Shown one piece after another: positions 1 to 10,149 of a stretch of 33,500 nucleotides of DNA. Numbering within the stretch: the stretch's first letter is position 1; every line of letters starts with the position of its first letter. The stretch is taken from the NCBI GenBank assembly GCA_034667465.1, contig JAXDJV010000006.1, positions 1 through 33,500 on the forward strand, given 5' to 3'. Under the pieces are notes generated by a model that worked only from the letters and a program-made list of their open reading frames with translations, was not told the DNA's origin and ran no database searches. The position numbers and the translations under genes are program-made. The DNA is from JAOBAU01 sp034667465. Its GTDB lineage: Bacteria; Acidobacteriota; Thermoanaerobaculia; Gp7-AA8.

Positions 1-71
1 TCGTTCTGCACCTCCACCTTCTTCATCAGGTGGTGGTCGACGAACGGGCCCTTCTTGAGGCTGCGTGGCAT
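1..71 (-). CDS. rpsS: Ribosomal protein S19, N-terminal 23 residues (cut by window edge)
   Basis: The reverse strand from the ATG at 69–71 reads MPRSLKKGPFVDHHLMKKVE, the highly conserved start of small-subunit protein S19, which with S13 contacts the head of the 30S subunit. Only 23 codons lie inside the window; the rest continues past position 1. The gene follows rplB by 15 nt, and GGGAG (81–85 on the plus strand as ctccc) serves as ribosome-binding site. The order rplB–rpsS is the standard S10-operon order, which supports the call despite the short length. Confidence 0.95.
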   Translation of the reverse strand, partial: MPRSLKKGPFVDHHLMKKVEVQN

Positions 72-86
72 CTGTCCGGCTCCCTA

Positions 87-920
87 TCAGCGCTTCTTGC
101 CGGCCTTGCGGCGCCGGACGATCATGCGATCGCTTTCCTTGCGGGTACGAGTGCGGCCCTCAGGCTGGCCCCACGGGGACACCGGGTGACGTCCACCCGA
201 GGTCTTGCCCTCACCACCACCGTGCGGGTGGTCGACCGGGTTCATTGCGACACCACGGACGGTCGGGCGCTTGCCCTTCCAGCGCATCCGGCCGGCCTTG
301 CCCCAGTTGATGTTCGACTGTTCGCCGTTGCCGACCTCACCGAGGGTGGCGCGGCAGCGCACGTCGACCATCCGGACCTCTCCGGACGGCATCCGCAGGG
401 TCGCCATCTTGCCTTCCTTGGCGACCAGCTGGACGCTCGCGCCGGCAGAGCGGGCCATCTTCGCGCCGCCGCCCGGACGCAGCTCGACGGCGTGCACCGT
501 GGAACCGACCGGGATGTTGCGCAGCGGCAGGTTGTTGCCCACCTTGATGTCTGCGGCCGGACCGTTCTCGACGATCGTGCCCTGCTCCAGTTTCGCCGGG
601 GCGAGGATGTAGCGCTTCTCGCCGTCGACGTAGTGCAGCAGCGCGATACGCGCCGTGCGGTTCGGGTCGTACTCGATTGCCGCGACCTTCGCGGGGATCC
701 CGCGCTTGTCACGCTTGAAGTCGATGTCGCGGTACTTCTGCTTGTGGCCGCCGCCGATGAAGCGCGAAGTGATCCGGCCACGGCTGCCGCGGCCGCCGGT
801 CTTCGGCTTTCCCCTGGTCAGCGACTTTTCGGGCTTCGTCTTCGTGATGTTGTCGAACGACGCGTGCGACTGAAAGCGCACACCCGGCGAAGTCGGCTTG
901 TATTTGGTCTTGGTAGCCAT
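87..920 (-). CDS. rplB: Ribosomal protein L2
   Basis: This 277-residue protein is full length for L2, the 23S-binding protein needed for subunit joining and the peptidyl-transferase centre. Conserved blocks are visible: GRITSRFIGGGHKQKYR near residues 47–65, and the C-terminal PVDHPHGGGEGKTSGGRHP segment around residues 225–245. That segment contains the invariant histidine region near the catalytic centre. The basic tail ends RRRKAGKKR. The ATG at 918–920 lies 24 nt after the rplW stop. Its upstream GAGAAAGA is only a modest Shine-Dalgarno sequence. The gene is part of the S10 operon between rplW and rpsS, and nothing is unusual in it. Confidence 0.98.
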   Translation of the reverse strand: MATKTKYKPTSPGVRFQSHASFDNITKTKPEKSLTRGKPKTGGRGSRGRITSRFIGGGHKQKYRDIDFKRDKRGIPAKVAAIEYDPNRTARIALLHYVDGEKRYILAPAKLEQGTIVENGPAADIKVGNNLPLRNIPVGSTVHAVELRPGGGAKMARSAGASVQLVAKEGKMATLRMPSGEVRMVDVRCRATLGEVGNGEQSNINWGKAGRMRWKGKRPTVRGVAMNPVDHPHGGGEGKTSGGRHPVSPWGQPEGRTRTRKESDRMIVRRRKAGKKR

Positions 921-944
921 ATGTTTTTCTTTCTCGGCTCGGTG

Positions 945-1235
945 TTACACGCCCTCGATGAAGTCGGGCGCCTTTTCGCCTTCCTTGAGCCGGACGTAGG
1001 CCTTGCGCCAGTCGCGGCGCTTGCCCTCGAAGCGGCCCATGCGTCGGGTCTTGCCCGGGACGTTGAAGAGACGGACTTCGGCGACCTTCACCTTGAAGAG
1101 CTCTTCGACGGCCTGCTTGACCTGGATCTTGTTCGCGTTCGGGTCGACCTCGAAGGCAATCACGTTGCTCGCTTCGCGGAGCATCGTGCTCTTCTCGGTG
1201 ACCAGCGGCCGCCGGATGACCTGATTGGCGTTCAT
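945..1235 (-). CDS. rplW: Ribosomal protein L23
   Basis: This 96-residue protein has the usual L23 features: an N-terminal IRRPLVTEKST block, the central NKIQVKQAVEELFKVKV helix, and the basic GKTRRMGRFEGKRRDWRKAYV loop region. L23 sits at the polypeptide exit tunnel and is the docking site for trigger factor and SRP. Its ATG overlaps the rplD stop by 4 nt (ATGA at 1232–1235), so translation is probably coupled to L4. Length and order match the S10 operon. Confidence 0.97.
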   Translation of the reverse strand: MNANQVIRRPLVTEKSTMLREASNVIAFEVDPNANKIQVKQAVEELFKVKVAEVRLFNVPGKTRRMGRFEGKRRDWRKAYVRLKEGEKAPDFIEGV

Positions 1236-1858
1236 GACTGCAGCGCCTCCTTCAACCGCTCCAGCGCGGCCTGACTGAGAACGATGTAGCGGCTGTTGAC
1301 GACGTCGTACACGTTCACGTGGAGCGCGTCGACGAGCTTGAGCCGGGGGTTGTTGCGCGAGGCGAGCACCGCGTTCGTGTTCTCCAGGGTGTCGACCAGA
1401 AGGGCCTTCCCGTCGACGCCGATGCCGGCCATCTTCGCCGCGAAGGCCTTCGTCTTCGACTCATCGACCGACATGTCGGAGACGACGACGAACTTCCCTT
1501 CCTTCACACGCCGGGAGAGGGCGGCCTTGAGGGCGGCCTTCTTCTCCTTCGCGTTCATCTTGTACGAGTAGTCGCGCGGCTGCGGACCGAAGACCGTACC
1601 GCCGTGGCGGTGGATCGGCGGGCGGCTGCCACCCTGACGGGCGCGGCCGGTTCCCTTCTGACGGAACGGCTTCTTGCCGGATCCGCTGACTTCCGAACGG
1701 GTTTTGGTCTTGTGCGTTCCCTGGCGGAGTCCCGCGAGGTAGTTGCGCACCGCTTCATGAATCAGATGCTCTTTGTACGGATATCCGAAGATCGATTCCG
1801 GCAGGTCGACCGAGCCGACCTTCTTGTTGTTGAAGTCTTTGACGTCGATGACAGGCAT
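1232..1858 (-). CDS. rplD: Ribosomal protein L4
   Basis: This 208-residue protein carries the L4 signature: the KTRSEVSGSGKKPFRQKGTGRARQG stretch (about residues 52–76) forms the tunnel-lining loop, followed by PPIHRHGGTVFGP. L4 binds 23S domain I and in some bacteria represses its own operon. The start ATG (1856–1858) is 2 nt after the rplC stop, and a GGAGAG ribosome-binding site lies inside the end of rplC, so the two are tightly coupled. No leader for L4 autoregulation can be recognised from this sequence alone. Confidence 0.97.
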   Translation of the reverse strand: MPVIDVKDFNNKKVGSVDLPESIFGYPYKEHLIHEAVRNYLAGLRQGTHKTKTRSEVSGSGKKPFRQKGTGRARQGGSRPPIHRHGGTVFGPQPRDYSYKMNAKEKKAALKAALSRRVKEGKFVVVSDMSVDESKTKAFAAKMAGIGVDGKALLVDTLENTNAVLASRNNPRLKLVDALHVNVYDVVNSRYIVLSQAALERLKEALQS

Positions 1859-1860
1859 GG

Positions 1861-2502
1861 TTACTCTCCCCGCTTCCCGTTCTTCGAGAAACGAACGACC
1901 ACCAGCCCGTTCCGGCCGCCCGGGACCGCGCCGCGGATGTAGAGCAGGTTGTTCTCGACGTCGATCTTGGCCACACGGAGGTTCTTGACCGTGACCTGAT
2001 CGCCGCCCATACGGCCGCCCATGCGCATGCCCTTCATGACACGCGACGGGAACGCCGAGGCGCCGATCGAACCGGGAGCGCGGTGGAACATCGAGCCGTG
2101 CGTCGCGCGGCCGCCACCGAAGTGGTGACGCTTCATGACGCCCTGGAAGCCCTTGCCCTTCGAGCGGCCAACCACGTCGATCGAGTCGCCCGGTTTGAAG
2201 ATGTCGACCTGCACGCGATCGCCGATGTTCGCGTCGCCGTCGTAGTCGAACTCGACGAGCGTGCGAACCGGCTGGATGCCGGCCTTCTCGAAGTGCCCGC
2301 GCTGCGCGCTGGTGATGCGGCGATTCGAGACCTTCTCCACGAGGCCGACCTGAACGGCGTCATAGCCGTCCTTGTCCGCCGTTTTCTTTTGTACCACCAG
2401 GCATGGTCCGGCCTGGATGACGGTGACGGGGATGAGTGCTCCATCCTCCGCGAACACCTGGGTCATTCCGACCTTCTTGCCAATGATTCCTTCGATTGCC
2501 AT
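1861..2502 (-). CDS. rplC: Ribosomal protein L3
   Basis: This is the 213-residue L3 protein, an early-assembly large-subunit protein reaching to the peptidyl-transferase centre. It starts MAIEGIIGKKVGMTQVF, the universal L3 N-terminus. It also contains the GKGFQGVMKRHHFGGGRATHG region, whose Gln is methylated by PrmB in many bacteria. The open frame extends 9 codons upstream to 2529, but I chose the ATG at 2500–2502. It begins the conserved sequence and is preceded by a good AGGTGGAAG ribosome-binding site. Upstream, the rpsJ–rplC gap holds a heptamer-repeat hairpin. Confidence 0.96.
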   Translation of the reverse strand: MAIEGIIGKKVGMTQVFAEDGALIPVTVIQAGPCLVVQKKTADKDGYDAVQVGLVEKVSNRRITSAQRGHFEKAGIQPVRTLVEFDYDGDANIGDRVQVDIFKPGDSIDVVGRSKGKGFQGVMKRHHFGGGRATHGSMFHRAPGSIGASAFPSRVMKGMRMGGRMGGDQVTVKNLRVAKIDVENNLLYIRGAVPGGRNGLVVVRFSKNGKRGE

Positions 2503-2544
2503 TTGTCTTCCACCTAGGAACCGGATCATCCGGTTCGTGTGTGG

Positions 2545-2620
2545 TGCTGAGTGCTGAGTGCTGAGTGCTGAGTCGGCGGTGTACAGCCTTTACTCAGCAC
2601 TCAGCACTCTGCACTCAGCA
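2545..2620. repeat. Palindromic 7-bp tandem repeat, TGCTGAG units, in rpsJ–rplC gap
   Basis: Four consecutive TGCTGAG units (2545–2572) face four CTCAGCA-type units (2593–2620, the third being CTCTGCA). A roughly 20-nt spacer separates them. The two arms are reverse complements of each other over about 28 bp with one mismatch, so the transcript would fold into a long hairpin between rpsJ and rplC. There is no T-run after the stem, so it is not a classical terminator. A second locus at 12205–12279 has the same architecture with a different 7-bp unit. Confidence 0.9.
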
Positions 2621-2625
2621 CTGAT

Positions 2626-2943
2626 CTATTTCCCGAACGCCTTGATCTCGACGTCGACGCCGGCCGGAAGCTCGAGCTTCATGAGCGCGTCGACCGTCTG
2701 GGTCGTCGGCTCGAGAATGTCGAGCAGCCGCTTGTGCGTCCGCATCTCGAACTGCTCCCGCGACTTCTTGTCGACGTGCGGGCTGCGCAGGACGGTGTAG
2801 CGCGAGATCTGCGTCGGCAGAGGGATCGGTCCCGCTACTTTCGCGCCGGTGCGTCGTGCCGTGTCGACAATTTCCGAAGTCGACTGGTCGAGGACGCGGT
2901 AGTCGTACGCTTTGAGACGGATGCGGATCTTTTCATTCATCAT
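2626..2943 (-). CDS. rpsJ: Ribosomal protein S10 (NusE)
   Basis: This 105-residue S10 contains the RIRLKAYDYRVLDQS N-terminus, GPIPLPT, and the SREQFEMRTHKRLLDI loop typical of the family. S10 is part of the 30S head and, as NusE, links NusB and NusG in antitermination complexes. Two ATGs lie in tandem (2941–2943 and 2938–2940). I took the first because AAAGG lies 9 nt upstream. The gene is separated from tuf by a strong hairpin and from rplC by a heptamer-repeat palindrome, so it is flanked by RNA structure on both sides. Confidence 0.97.
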   Translation of the reverse strand: MMNEKIRIRLKAYDYRVLDQSTSEIVDTARRTGAKVAGPIPLPTQISRYTVLRSPHVDKKSREQFEMRTHKRLLDILEPTTQTVDALMKLELPAGVDVEIKAFGK

Positions 2944-2966
2944 GGCTCTGTACCTTTAAAGAACGC

Positions 2967-2994
2967 GGGGGAGAGGCACTTCTGCCTCTCCCCC
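2967..2994 (-). promoter_or_regulatory. Strong hairpin in the tuf–rpsJ gap
   Basis: A perfect 12-bp inverted repeat (GGGGGAGAGGCA at 2967–2978, TGCCTCTCCCCC at 2983–2994) encloses a 4-nt loop. On the transcribed minus strand the stem is followed by GCGTTCTTTAAAGG, which lacks a proper U-tract. It is therefore more likely a partial attenuator, a processing site or a 3'-end stabiliser for tuf mRNA than an intrinsic terminator. The rpsJ ribosome-binding site lies just downstream. The stem is seen directly; its role is inferred. Confidence 0.6.
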
Positions 2995-3002
2995 TTTGTC
3001 GG

Positions 3003-4193
<1,191 letters not shown>

Positions 4194-4274
4194 TTTCGGA
4201 AAACCTCCCTGCGTTTTCGCTTTTCTTTAGAGGATTTTCGGGACGCCGTAGCGGCCCTCAGCTTGTAATCAGTT

Positions 4275-6365
<2,091 letters not shown>

Positions 6366-6614
6366 GACTTCCTCTTGCCTACGGACAACGACACGCGCCC
6401 GGCGGCGACATTTAGCCGCAGACCGCGTTCTGCGCCCTTCGCGAGGGCGCGCTGAATTGTGCGAACTCTGGTTTTCCCGTTGCTCGGTCCGGAACCGCAG
6501 AACAACAACTCTTCTGTGTTATCCGGTCGAGACGGAGCTACGGAAAGTCACTTCGTGGTGCCCGGCACCTGAGGCGCCGGACAGTACTGCAACAGCTTTG
6601 AATCTAAAAAATTG
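6366..6614 (-). promoter_or_regulatory. 249-nt rpsG–fusA intercistronic region with two hairpins
   Basis: No gene is visible here. Two GC-rich stems stand out. One is at 6562–6580 (CCGGCACC, loop TGA, GGCGCCGG; 8 bp with one wobble pair). The other is at 6432–6450 (GCGCCCT, loop TCGCG, AGGGCGC; 7 bp). Neither is followed by a T-run on the transcribed strand, so neither looks like an intrinsic terminator. I found no convincing −35/−10 pair for fusA. The region may be a regulatory or processing leader. Confidence 0.45.
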
Positions 6615-7085
6615 CTACCAGCGGTAGTGAGCGAATGCTTTGTTCGCTTCCGCCATTTTGTGCGTGTCTTCGCGCTTCTTGATCGCGTTGCCGCGATTGT
6701 TCGCCGCGTCCATGATCTCGCCTGCAAGCTTGTCGACCATGGTCTTCTCGCCGCGGGTGTTGGCGTAGCTGATCAGCCAGCGGATCGCCAGAGCCGTGCG
6801 GCGCGAGGGGCGCACTTCGATCGGCACCTGGTAGTTCGATCCACCGACGCGACGGCTCTTCACCTCGAGCGACGGCTTCACATTGTCGACGGCCTTCTTG
6901 AACAGCTTGAGGGCATCGTCCTTGGCGCGGTCTTCGACCTTGCGAAGAGCACCATAGAAGACGCGCTCAGCCACCGATTTCCGCCCCTCGCTCATGAGCG
7001 AGTTGATGAACTTGGTGACGAGCTGGCTGTTGTAGACCGGATCCGGCAGGATCTCGCGTTTGGGAACTTCACGTCGTCTCGGCAT
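6615..7085 (-). CDS. rpsG: Ribosomal protein S7
   Basis: This 156-residue S7 is the head-nucleating 30S protein that binds 16S rRNA. It begins MPRRREVPKREILPDPVY, and carries LVTKFINSLMSEGRKSVAE, the RVGGSNYQVPIEVRP beta-wing region and the MAEANKAFAHYRW C-terminus, all standard. The length is that of the bacterial family. It follows rpsL by 54 nt, and AGGA lies about 12 nt before the ATG. In Escherichia coli S7 is the translational repressor of this operon. No S7 target site can be identified here with confidence. Confidence 0.98.
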   Translation of the reverse strand: MPRRREVPKREILPDPVYNSQLVTKFINSLMSEGRKSVAERVFYGALRKVEDRAKDDALKLFKKAVDNVKPSLEVKSRRVGGSNYQVPIEVRPSRRTALAIRWLISYANTRGEKTMVDKLAGEIMDAANNRGNAIKKREDTHKMAEANKAFAHYRW

Positions 7086-7139
7086 TGGCTAACTCTTATC
7101 CTGTTGTTTGAACTTAAGCCTTCGGGACCGTTGTTGAAC

Positions 7140-7514
7140 TCAGGCCTTCGGCCTTTTGGCGCCGTACTTCGAACGTCCCTGCTTGCGTTTCGCGACGCCG
7201 ACCGTGTCGAGCGTGCCGCGAATAACGTGGTAACGAACACCCGGAAGATCCTTCACACGGCCGCCGCGAATCAGGACGATGGAGTGTTCCTGAAGGTTGT
7301 GGCCGACACCCGGGATGTACGTCGTGACTTCGACACCATTCGTCAGACGAACGCGAGCAACCTTGCGGAGCGCCGAGTTCGGCTTCTTCGGAGTCGAGGT
7401 GTAAACGCGCGTGCAAACGCCGCGCTTCTGCGGGCTCGACTGCAGCGCCGGAGACTTGGTTTTCACCGCCAGCTTTGCACGTCCCTGGCTGACGAGTTGG
7501 TTGATCGTTGGCAT
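7140..7514 (-). CDS. rpsL: Ribosomal protein S12
   Basis: This 124-residue S12 is a decoding-site protein of the 30S subunit. The two loops touching the decoding centre are wild type: TPKKPNSALRK with Lys43, and GGRVKDLPG with Lys88. No classical streptomycin-resistance substitution is therefore present at these positions. Asp89, the site of beta-methylthiolation in many bacteria, is also present. The ATG (7512–7514) has CGAGGA upstream with a 6-nt spacing. It is the first gene of the str–S10 transcription unit, 67 nt downstream of a strong promoter. Confidence 0.98.
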   Translation of the reverse strand: MPTINQLVSQGRAKLAVKTKSPALQSSPQKRGVCTRVYTSTPKKPNSALRKVARVRLTNGVEVTTYIPGVGHNLQEHSIVLIRGGRVKDLPGVRYHVIRGTLDTVGVAKRKQGRSKYGAKRPKA

Positions 7515-7581
7515 TCAATTCCTCGAAGTTACTGAAGACACCTGCAGCGAAAAAAAGACTCCCGTGGAGGGAAACCGGCGC

Positions 7582-7610
7582 ACCATACGCGTCGGTCGGG
7601 CGGTTGTCAA
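7582..7610 (-). promoter_or_regulatory. Sigma-70-type promoter of the str–S10 operon
   Basis: On the minus strand TTGACA (7605–7610) and TATGGT (7582–7587) are separated by exactly 17 bp. The −35 is a perfect consensus and the −10 matches 4 of 6 bases. The predicted start of transcription is near 7575, giving a leader of about 60 nt before rpsL. That leader holds a run of seven T residues (minus strand, near 7550–7556). No terminator separates this promoter from the upstream GT-C gene, which ends at 7645. Confidence 0.8.
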
Positions 7611-7644
7611 GCCCGGATCCGCCCTAACGCCGCTGTTCCGGAGG

Positions 7645-9201
7645 CTATTCCGAGCGCGCCACCGAGCGGGGACGCGCGCCCGGCGAAACCTCCAGGTAGA
7701 GGACACGCCGGTCAGCAAAGTACCGCAGAAGCGGGCTGTTGTCACCCAGGTCGTGCGCCCAGACAATCCGGCTGGCATCGATGTCGGCGGCGTTGGCCAC
7801 CCATTCCGAATGCGCGTTGTGCGAAGGACCGTAACGGACGATCACGAGATGCTTTCCCGGAGTCGCGAGCAGACGCTTTGTGACCTTCAACCGCGGCGCG
7901 ACGTCGTCGAACCAGTATGTCCGCCGCGCGAGCTGCATGTAGAACACCGCCGCGCCGGCGATCCAGATGACGCCGATTGCCGTCAGCAGTACGCGCGGCG
8001 AAGGAAATTGCCGCAGCGCACTCAGCCAGATGAGGATCAGCAGCGGCGCGAGCGGCGCCGCATAGTGCGGCTGCGGAATGACACCCGGCAGAATCGCGAA
8101 CACGAGAACGAACGCAGCCGCAGCAAAAACCGGCCGCAGGGTGCGATCCTGCCGCCACGCCGTTCCGGCGCGGAGAAGCGGAACGAGCAGAACGACCTCC
8201 GCAAGTAACGCGACCACTGCGAGTGCCGCGCTTTTCGCAGTCGAGCTTGTCTCGACGCTGGTCGGAACGACCTGAAACGCCGTGTTCGCCAGCATGCCGA
8301 GCTTCGGCCGCAGTGCGCGGAGGAAACCGGGCAGCGTCTGCTGCTCGCGATACGCATCGCCAGCCACTTCGACAGAGATGCGACGCATCATTTCGTGGCG
8401 ATAGCGCAGCGTCTGTGTCCGCATGAACGGCAGAGGCGGAGTGGATTCGTACTGGCGCGCGTAAAGCTGCCACGGCAGAAGCAGCGGGTTTCCGGTCACG
8501 CGCCAGTTGTCATACAGGAGGAAGCCCAGGCCGCAAACCACGATCAGCGCGGCGGGGATGAGCGCCCTCCACGGCAGCAGGCGCATCGCCGCGGAAATCA
8601 CGAAGAGACTGCAAACCAGGAAGAACCCTTCGGCCGGCCGGCTGAACGCGAGGATCACGATTCCGGCGCCGAGAAGCAGCGAGTCGGCGACACGGGGAAC
8701 GAGCAGCAGCCGCCGCGCGGCGCCAACCGTCAACGCACTTCCCGCCGCCGCGGCCGCGGCTCCCCAGTATGAGTGCGACCACGCAAGCATCACCGGATGC
8801 AAAGCGAACAGCACTCCTCCGGCGACTGACCAACGCAGCGGCAGCCAGGCGAGAAGCATCCAGGTAACGGCCGCGGCCGCCAATGCTGCGGCCAGCCACA
8901 TTCCTGCTACCGGCAGACCGGCGAGCTCACCGATCGCGAGAAGCGCGCCCTGCGCGGGCGGGTATTTCGACATGTACGTCGGCTGCTGGATGACGTGAAA
9001 CGTCTCGAGCCACGGCCACATCGGGTGCGGTGGATTGGTGAGCCGGCCGTGCGCATACGTATCGCCGGCGAGCAGGAAACTCTGTTCGTCGTGCACCTGC
9101 GGCACCGGAACGCCGCCGACGAGCGTCGCGAGGATCGCTGCCGCGAAGGCAACAAATGCGGCGGCGATGACCGCGCGCCGCGCCGTTAAAAATCGATCCA
9201 C
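7645..9201 (-). CDS. GT-C fold membrane glycosyltransferase-like protein
   Basis: This is a 518-residue polytopic membrane protein. An N-terminal membrane segment (about residues 8–30) is followed by VPQVHDEQSFLLAGDTYAHG, with the acidic Asp-Glu pair (38–39) typical of the first periplasmic loop of GT-C glycosyltransferases (PMT/ArnT-like). There it would bind the polyprenyl-phosphate donor or metal. About ten further hydrophobic segments follow, then a soluble C-terminal tail. The open frame extends to 9534, but I set the start at GTG 9199–9201. The upstream frame lies inside the overlapping ocd-like gene and is unconserved-looking and Arg-rich. The overlap is 16 nt. The sugar and acceptor are unknown. 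Confidence 0.75.
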   Translation of the reverse strand: MDRFLTARRAVIAAAFVAFAAAILATLVGGVPVPQVHDEQSFLLAGDTYAHGRLTNPPHPMWPWLETFHVIQQPTYMSKYPPAQGALLAIGELAGLPVAGMWLAAALAAAAVTWMLLAWLPLRWSVAGGVLFALHPVMLAWSHSYWGAAAAAAGSALTVGAARRLLLVPRVADSLLLGAGIVILAFSRPAEGFFLVCSLFVISAAMRLLPWRALIPAALIVVCGLGFLLYDNWRVTGNPLLLPWQLYARQYESTPPLPFMRTQTLRYRHEMMRRISVEVAGDAYREQQTLPGFLRALRPKLGMLANTAFQVVPTSVETSSTAKSAALAVVALLAEVVLLVPLLRAGTAWRQDRTLRPVFAAAAFVLVFAILPGVIPQPHYAAPLAPLLILIWLSALRQFPSPRVLLTAIGVIWIAGAAVFYMQLARRTYWFDDVAPRLKVTKRLLATPGKHLVIVRYGPSHNAHSEWVANAADIDASRIVWAHDLGDNSPLLRYFADRRVLYLEVSPGARPRSVARSE

Positions 9202-10145
9202 GTTCCGCCCTCGGCGACTGCTTTCTCGTAGAGAAATTGTGCGGCGGCGAGATCTTCGATCGCCAGACCCAGCGACTTGAACAGCGTAATTTCTTCGCGC
9301 GACCGCCGCCCCTCCACCCGCCCGAGCAGCAGGTCGCCGAGCTCGCCGCGAATGTGATCCGGTCCGCTGATCGCACCGTCGCGGAGCGCGCCGAGGTAAT
9401 CGCCCGATTCGTTGATGGTCGATTCGCGCCGATCGACGAAGAGCGCAGCGGCCGCAACCGTGGCGCCGTCGAGCTCGCGCGCGGCGGCGACGCTCGAGCC
9501 GACTGCATTGATGTGCGCACCGGGCGCGATCCATTCGCGCTGCAGGACCGGCTCGCGCGAGCTGGTCGCGGTAACGATGATGTCCGCGCCGCGAACCGCT
9601 TCTTCAACCGAATCGAAAACAGTCACGCCGGCGATCGCTTCCGCTTTCGCGCGCGTCCGGCTGACGAGACGCACGTCGTCGATGTTCCGCACGAGCTTCA
9701 TCGCCGCGAGATGACTCCGCGCCTGCACTCCGGCGCCGACGATCGCGAGCGTTCGTGCATCTTCGCGTGCGAGCAGTTTCGTCGCCACCGCCGAGACCGC
9801 CGCGGTACGAATCGCCGTGATCGCCGAGGCGTTGACGACGGCGAGCAGCTCGCCGGTCTCGCCGCTGTGCAGGAGCACGGCGCCGAGATGTGTGTCGAGA
9901 CCGAGCATCGGGTTTCCGGGAAAGACGCACACTTCTTTCAGCGCGTACGCCGCGCGCGGACCGCCGCGATACGCGGGCATCAGTCCGAGAAATCCGGCTG
10001 CTCCTTCGGCGCGCACGAGGCTCCGCAGCGGCTGATGAAACTCACCCTGCGCGAGCGCTTTCAGCGCATCTTCCATCACCGCGATGCACTCCGCCATCGT
10101 CAGCATTCGCTCGACGTCGTCGTGCGACAAAATCAGTGTCTTCAC
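9186..10145 (-). CDS. Ornithine cyclodeaminase / mu-crystallin family NAD(P)-dependent enzyme
   Basis: This 319-residue protein matches the OCD/mu-crystallin family. It has the substrate-binding ALKEVCVFPGNP region (Lys70), the TAIRTAAVSA block (about 110–119), and a Rossmann NAD(P) site LAIVGAGVQARSH (about 133–145). The ending TLFKSLGLAIEDLAAAQ is diagnostic of the family. Members include ornithine cyclodeaminase, alanine dehydrogenase, ketimine reductases and related enzymes of 2-amino or imino acids. The exact substrate cannot be assigned. It starts with GTG just 4 nt after the stop of the upstream GT-C gene, and overlaps the next GT-C gene by 16 nt, so the three form one transcription unit. 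A role linked to the glycosyltransferases is not evident. Confidence 0.85.
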   Translation of the reverse strand: MKTLILSHDDVERMLTMAECIAVMEDALKALAQGEFHQPLRSLVRAEGAAGFLGLMPAYRGGPRAAYALKEVCVFPGNPMLGLDTHLGAVLLHSGETGELLAVVNASAITAIRTAAVSAVATKLLAREDARTLAIVGAGVQARSHLAAMKLVRNIDDVRLVSRTRAKAEAIAGVTVFDSVEEAVRGADIIVTATSSREPVLQREWIAPGAHINAVGSSVAAARELDGATVAAAALFVDRRESTINESGDYLGALRDGAISGPDHIRGELGDLLLGRVEGRRSREEITLFKSLGLAIEDLAAAQFLYEKAVAEGGTWIDF

Positions 10146-10149
10146 GCGC

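Noticed and set aside
2545..2620. Possible CRISPR array or transposon end
   Set aside because: Units are 7 bp with no spacers between them, and there is no adjacent cas gene, transposase or target duplication. It is a mirrored tandem repeat.
7541..7575. T-run in the rpsL leader as an attenuator terminator
   Set aside because: Only a 4-bp stem (CTCC/GGAG) precedes it, and it would lie within a few nucleotides of the predicted start of transcription.
9202..9534. Extended N-terminus of the GT-C gene at 7645–9201
   Set aside because: This stretch is in another frame of the OCD-family gene and reads as Arg-rich sequence. GTG 9201 begins the first membrane helix region.
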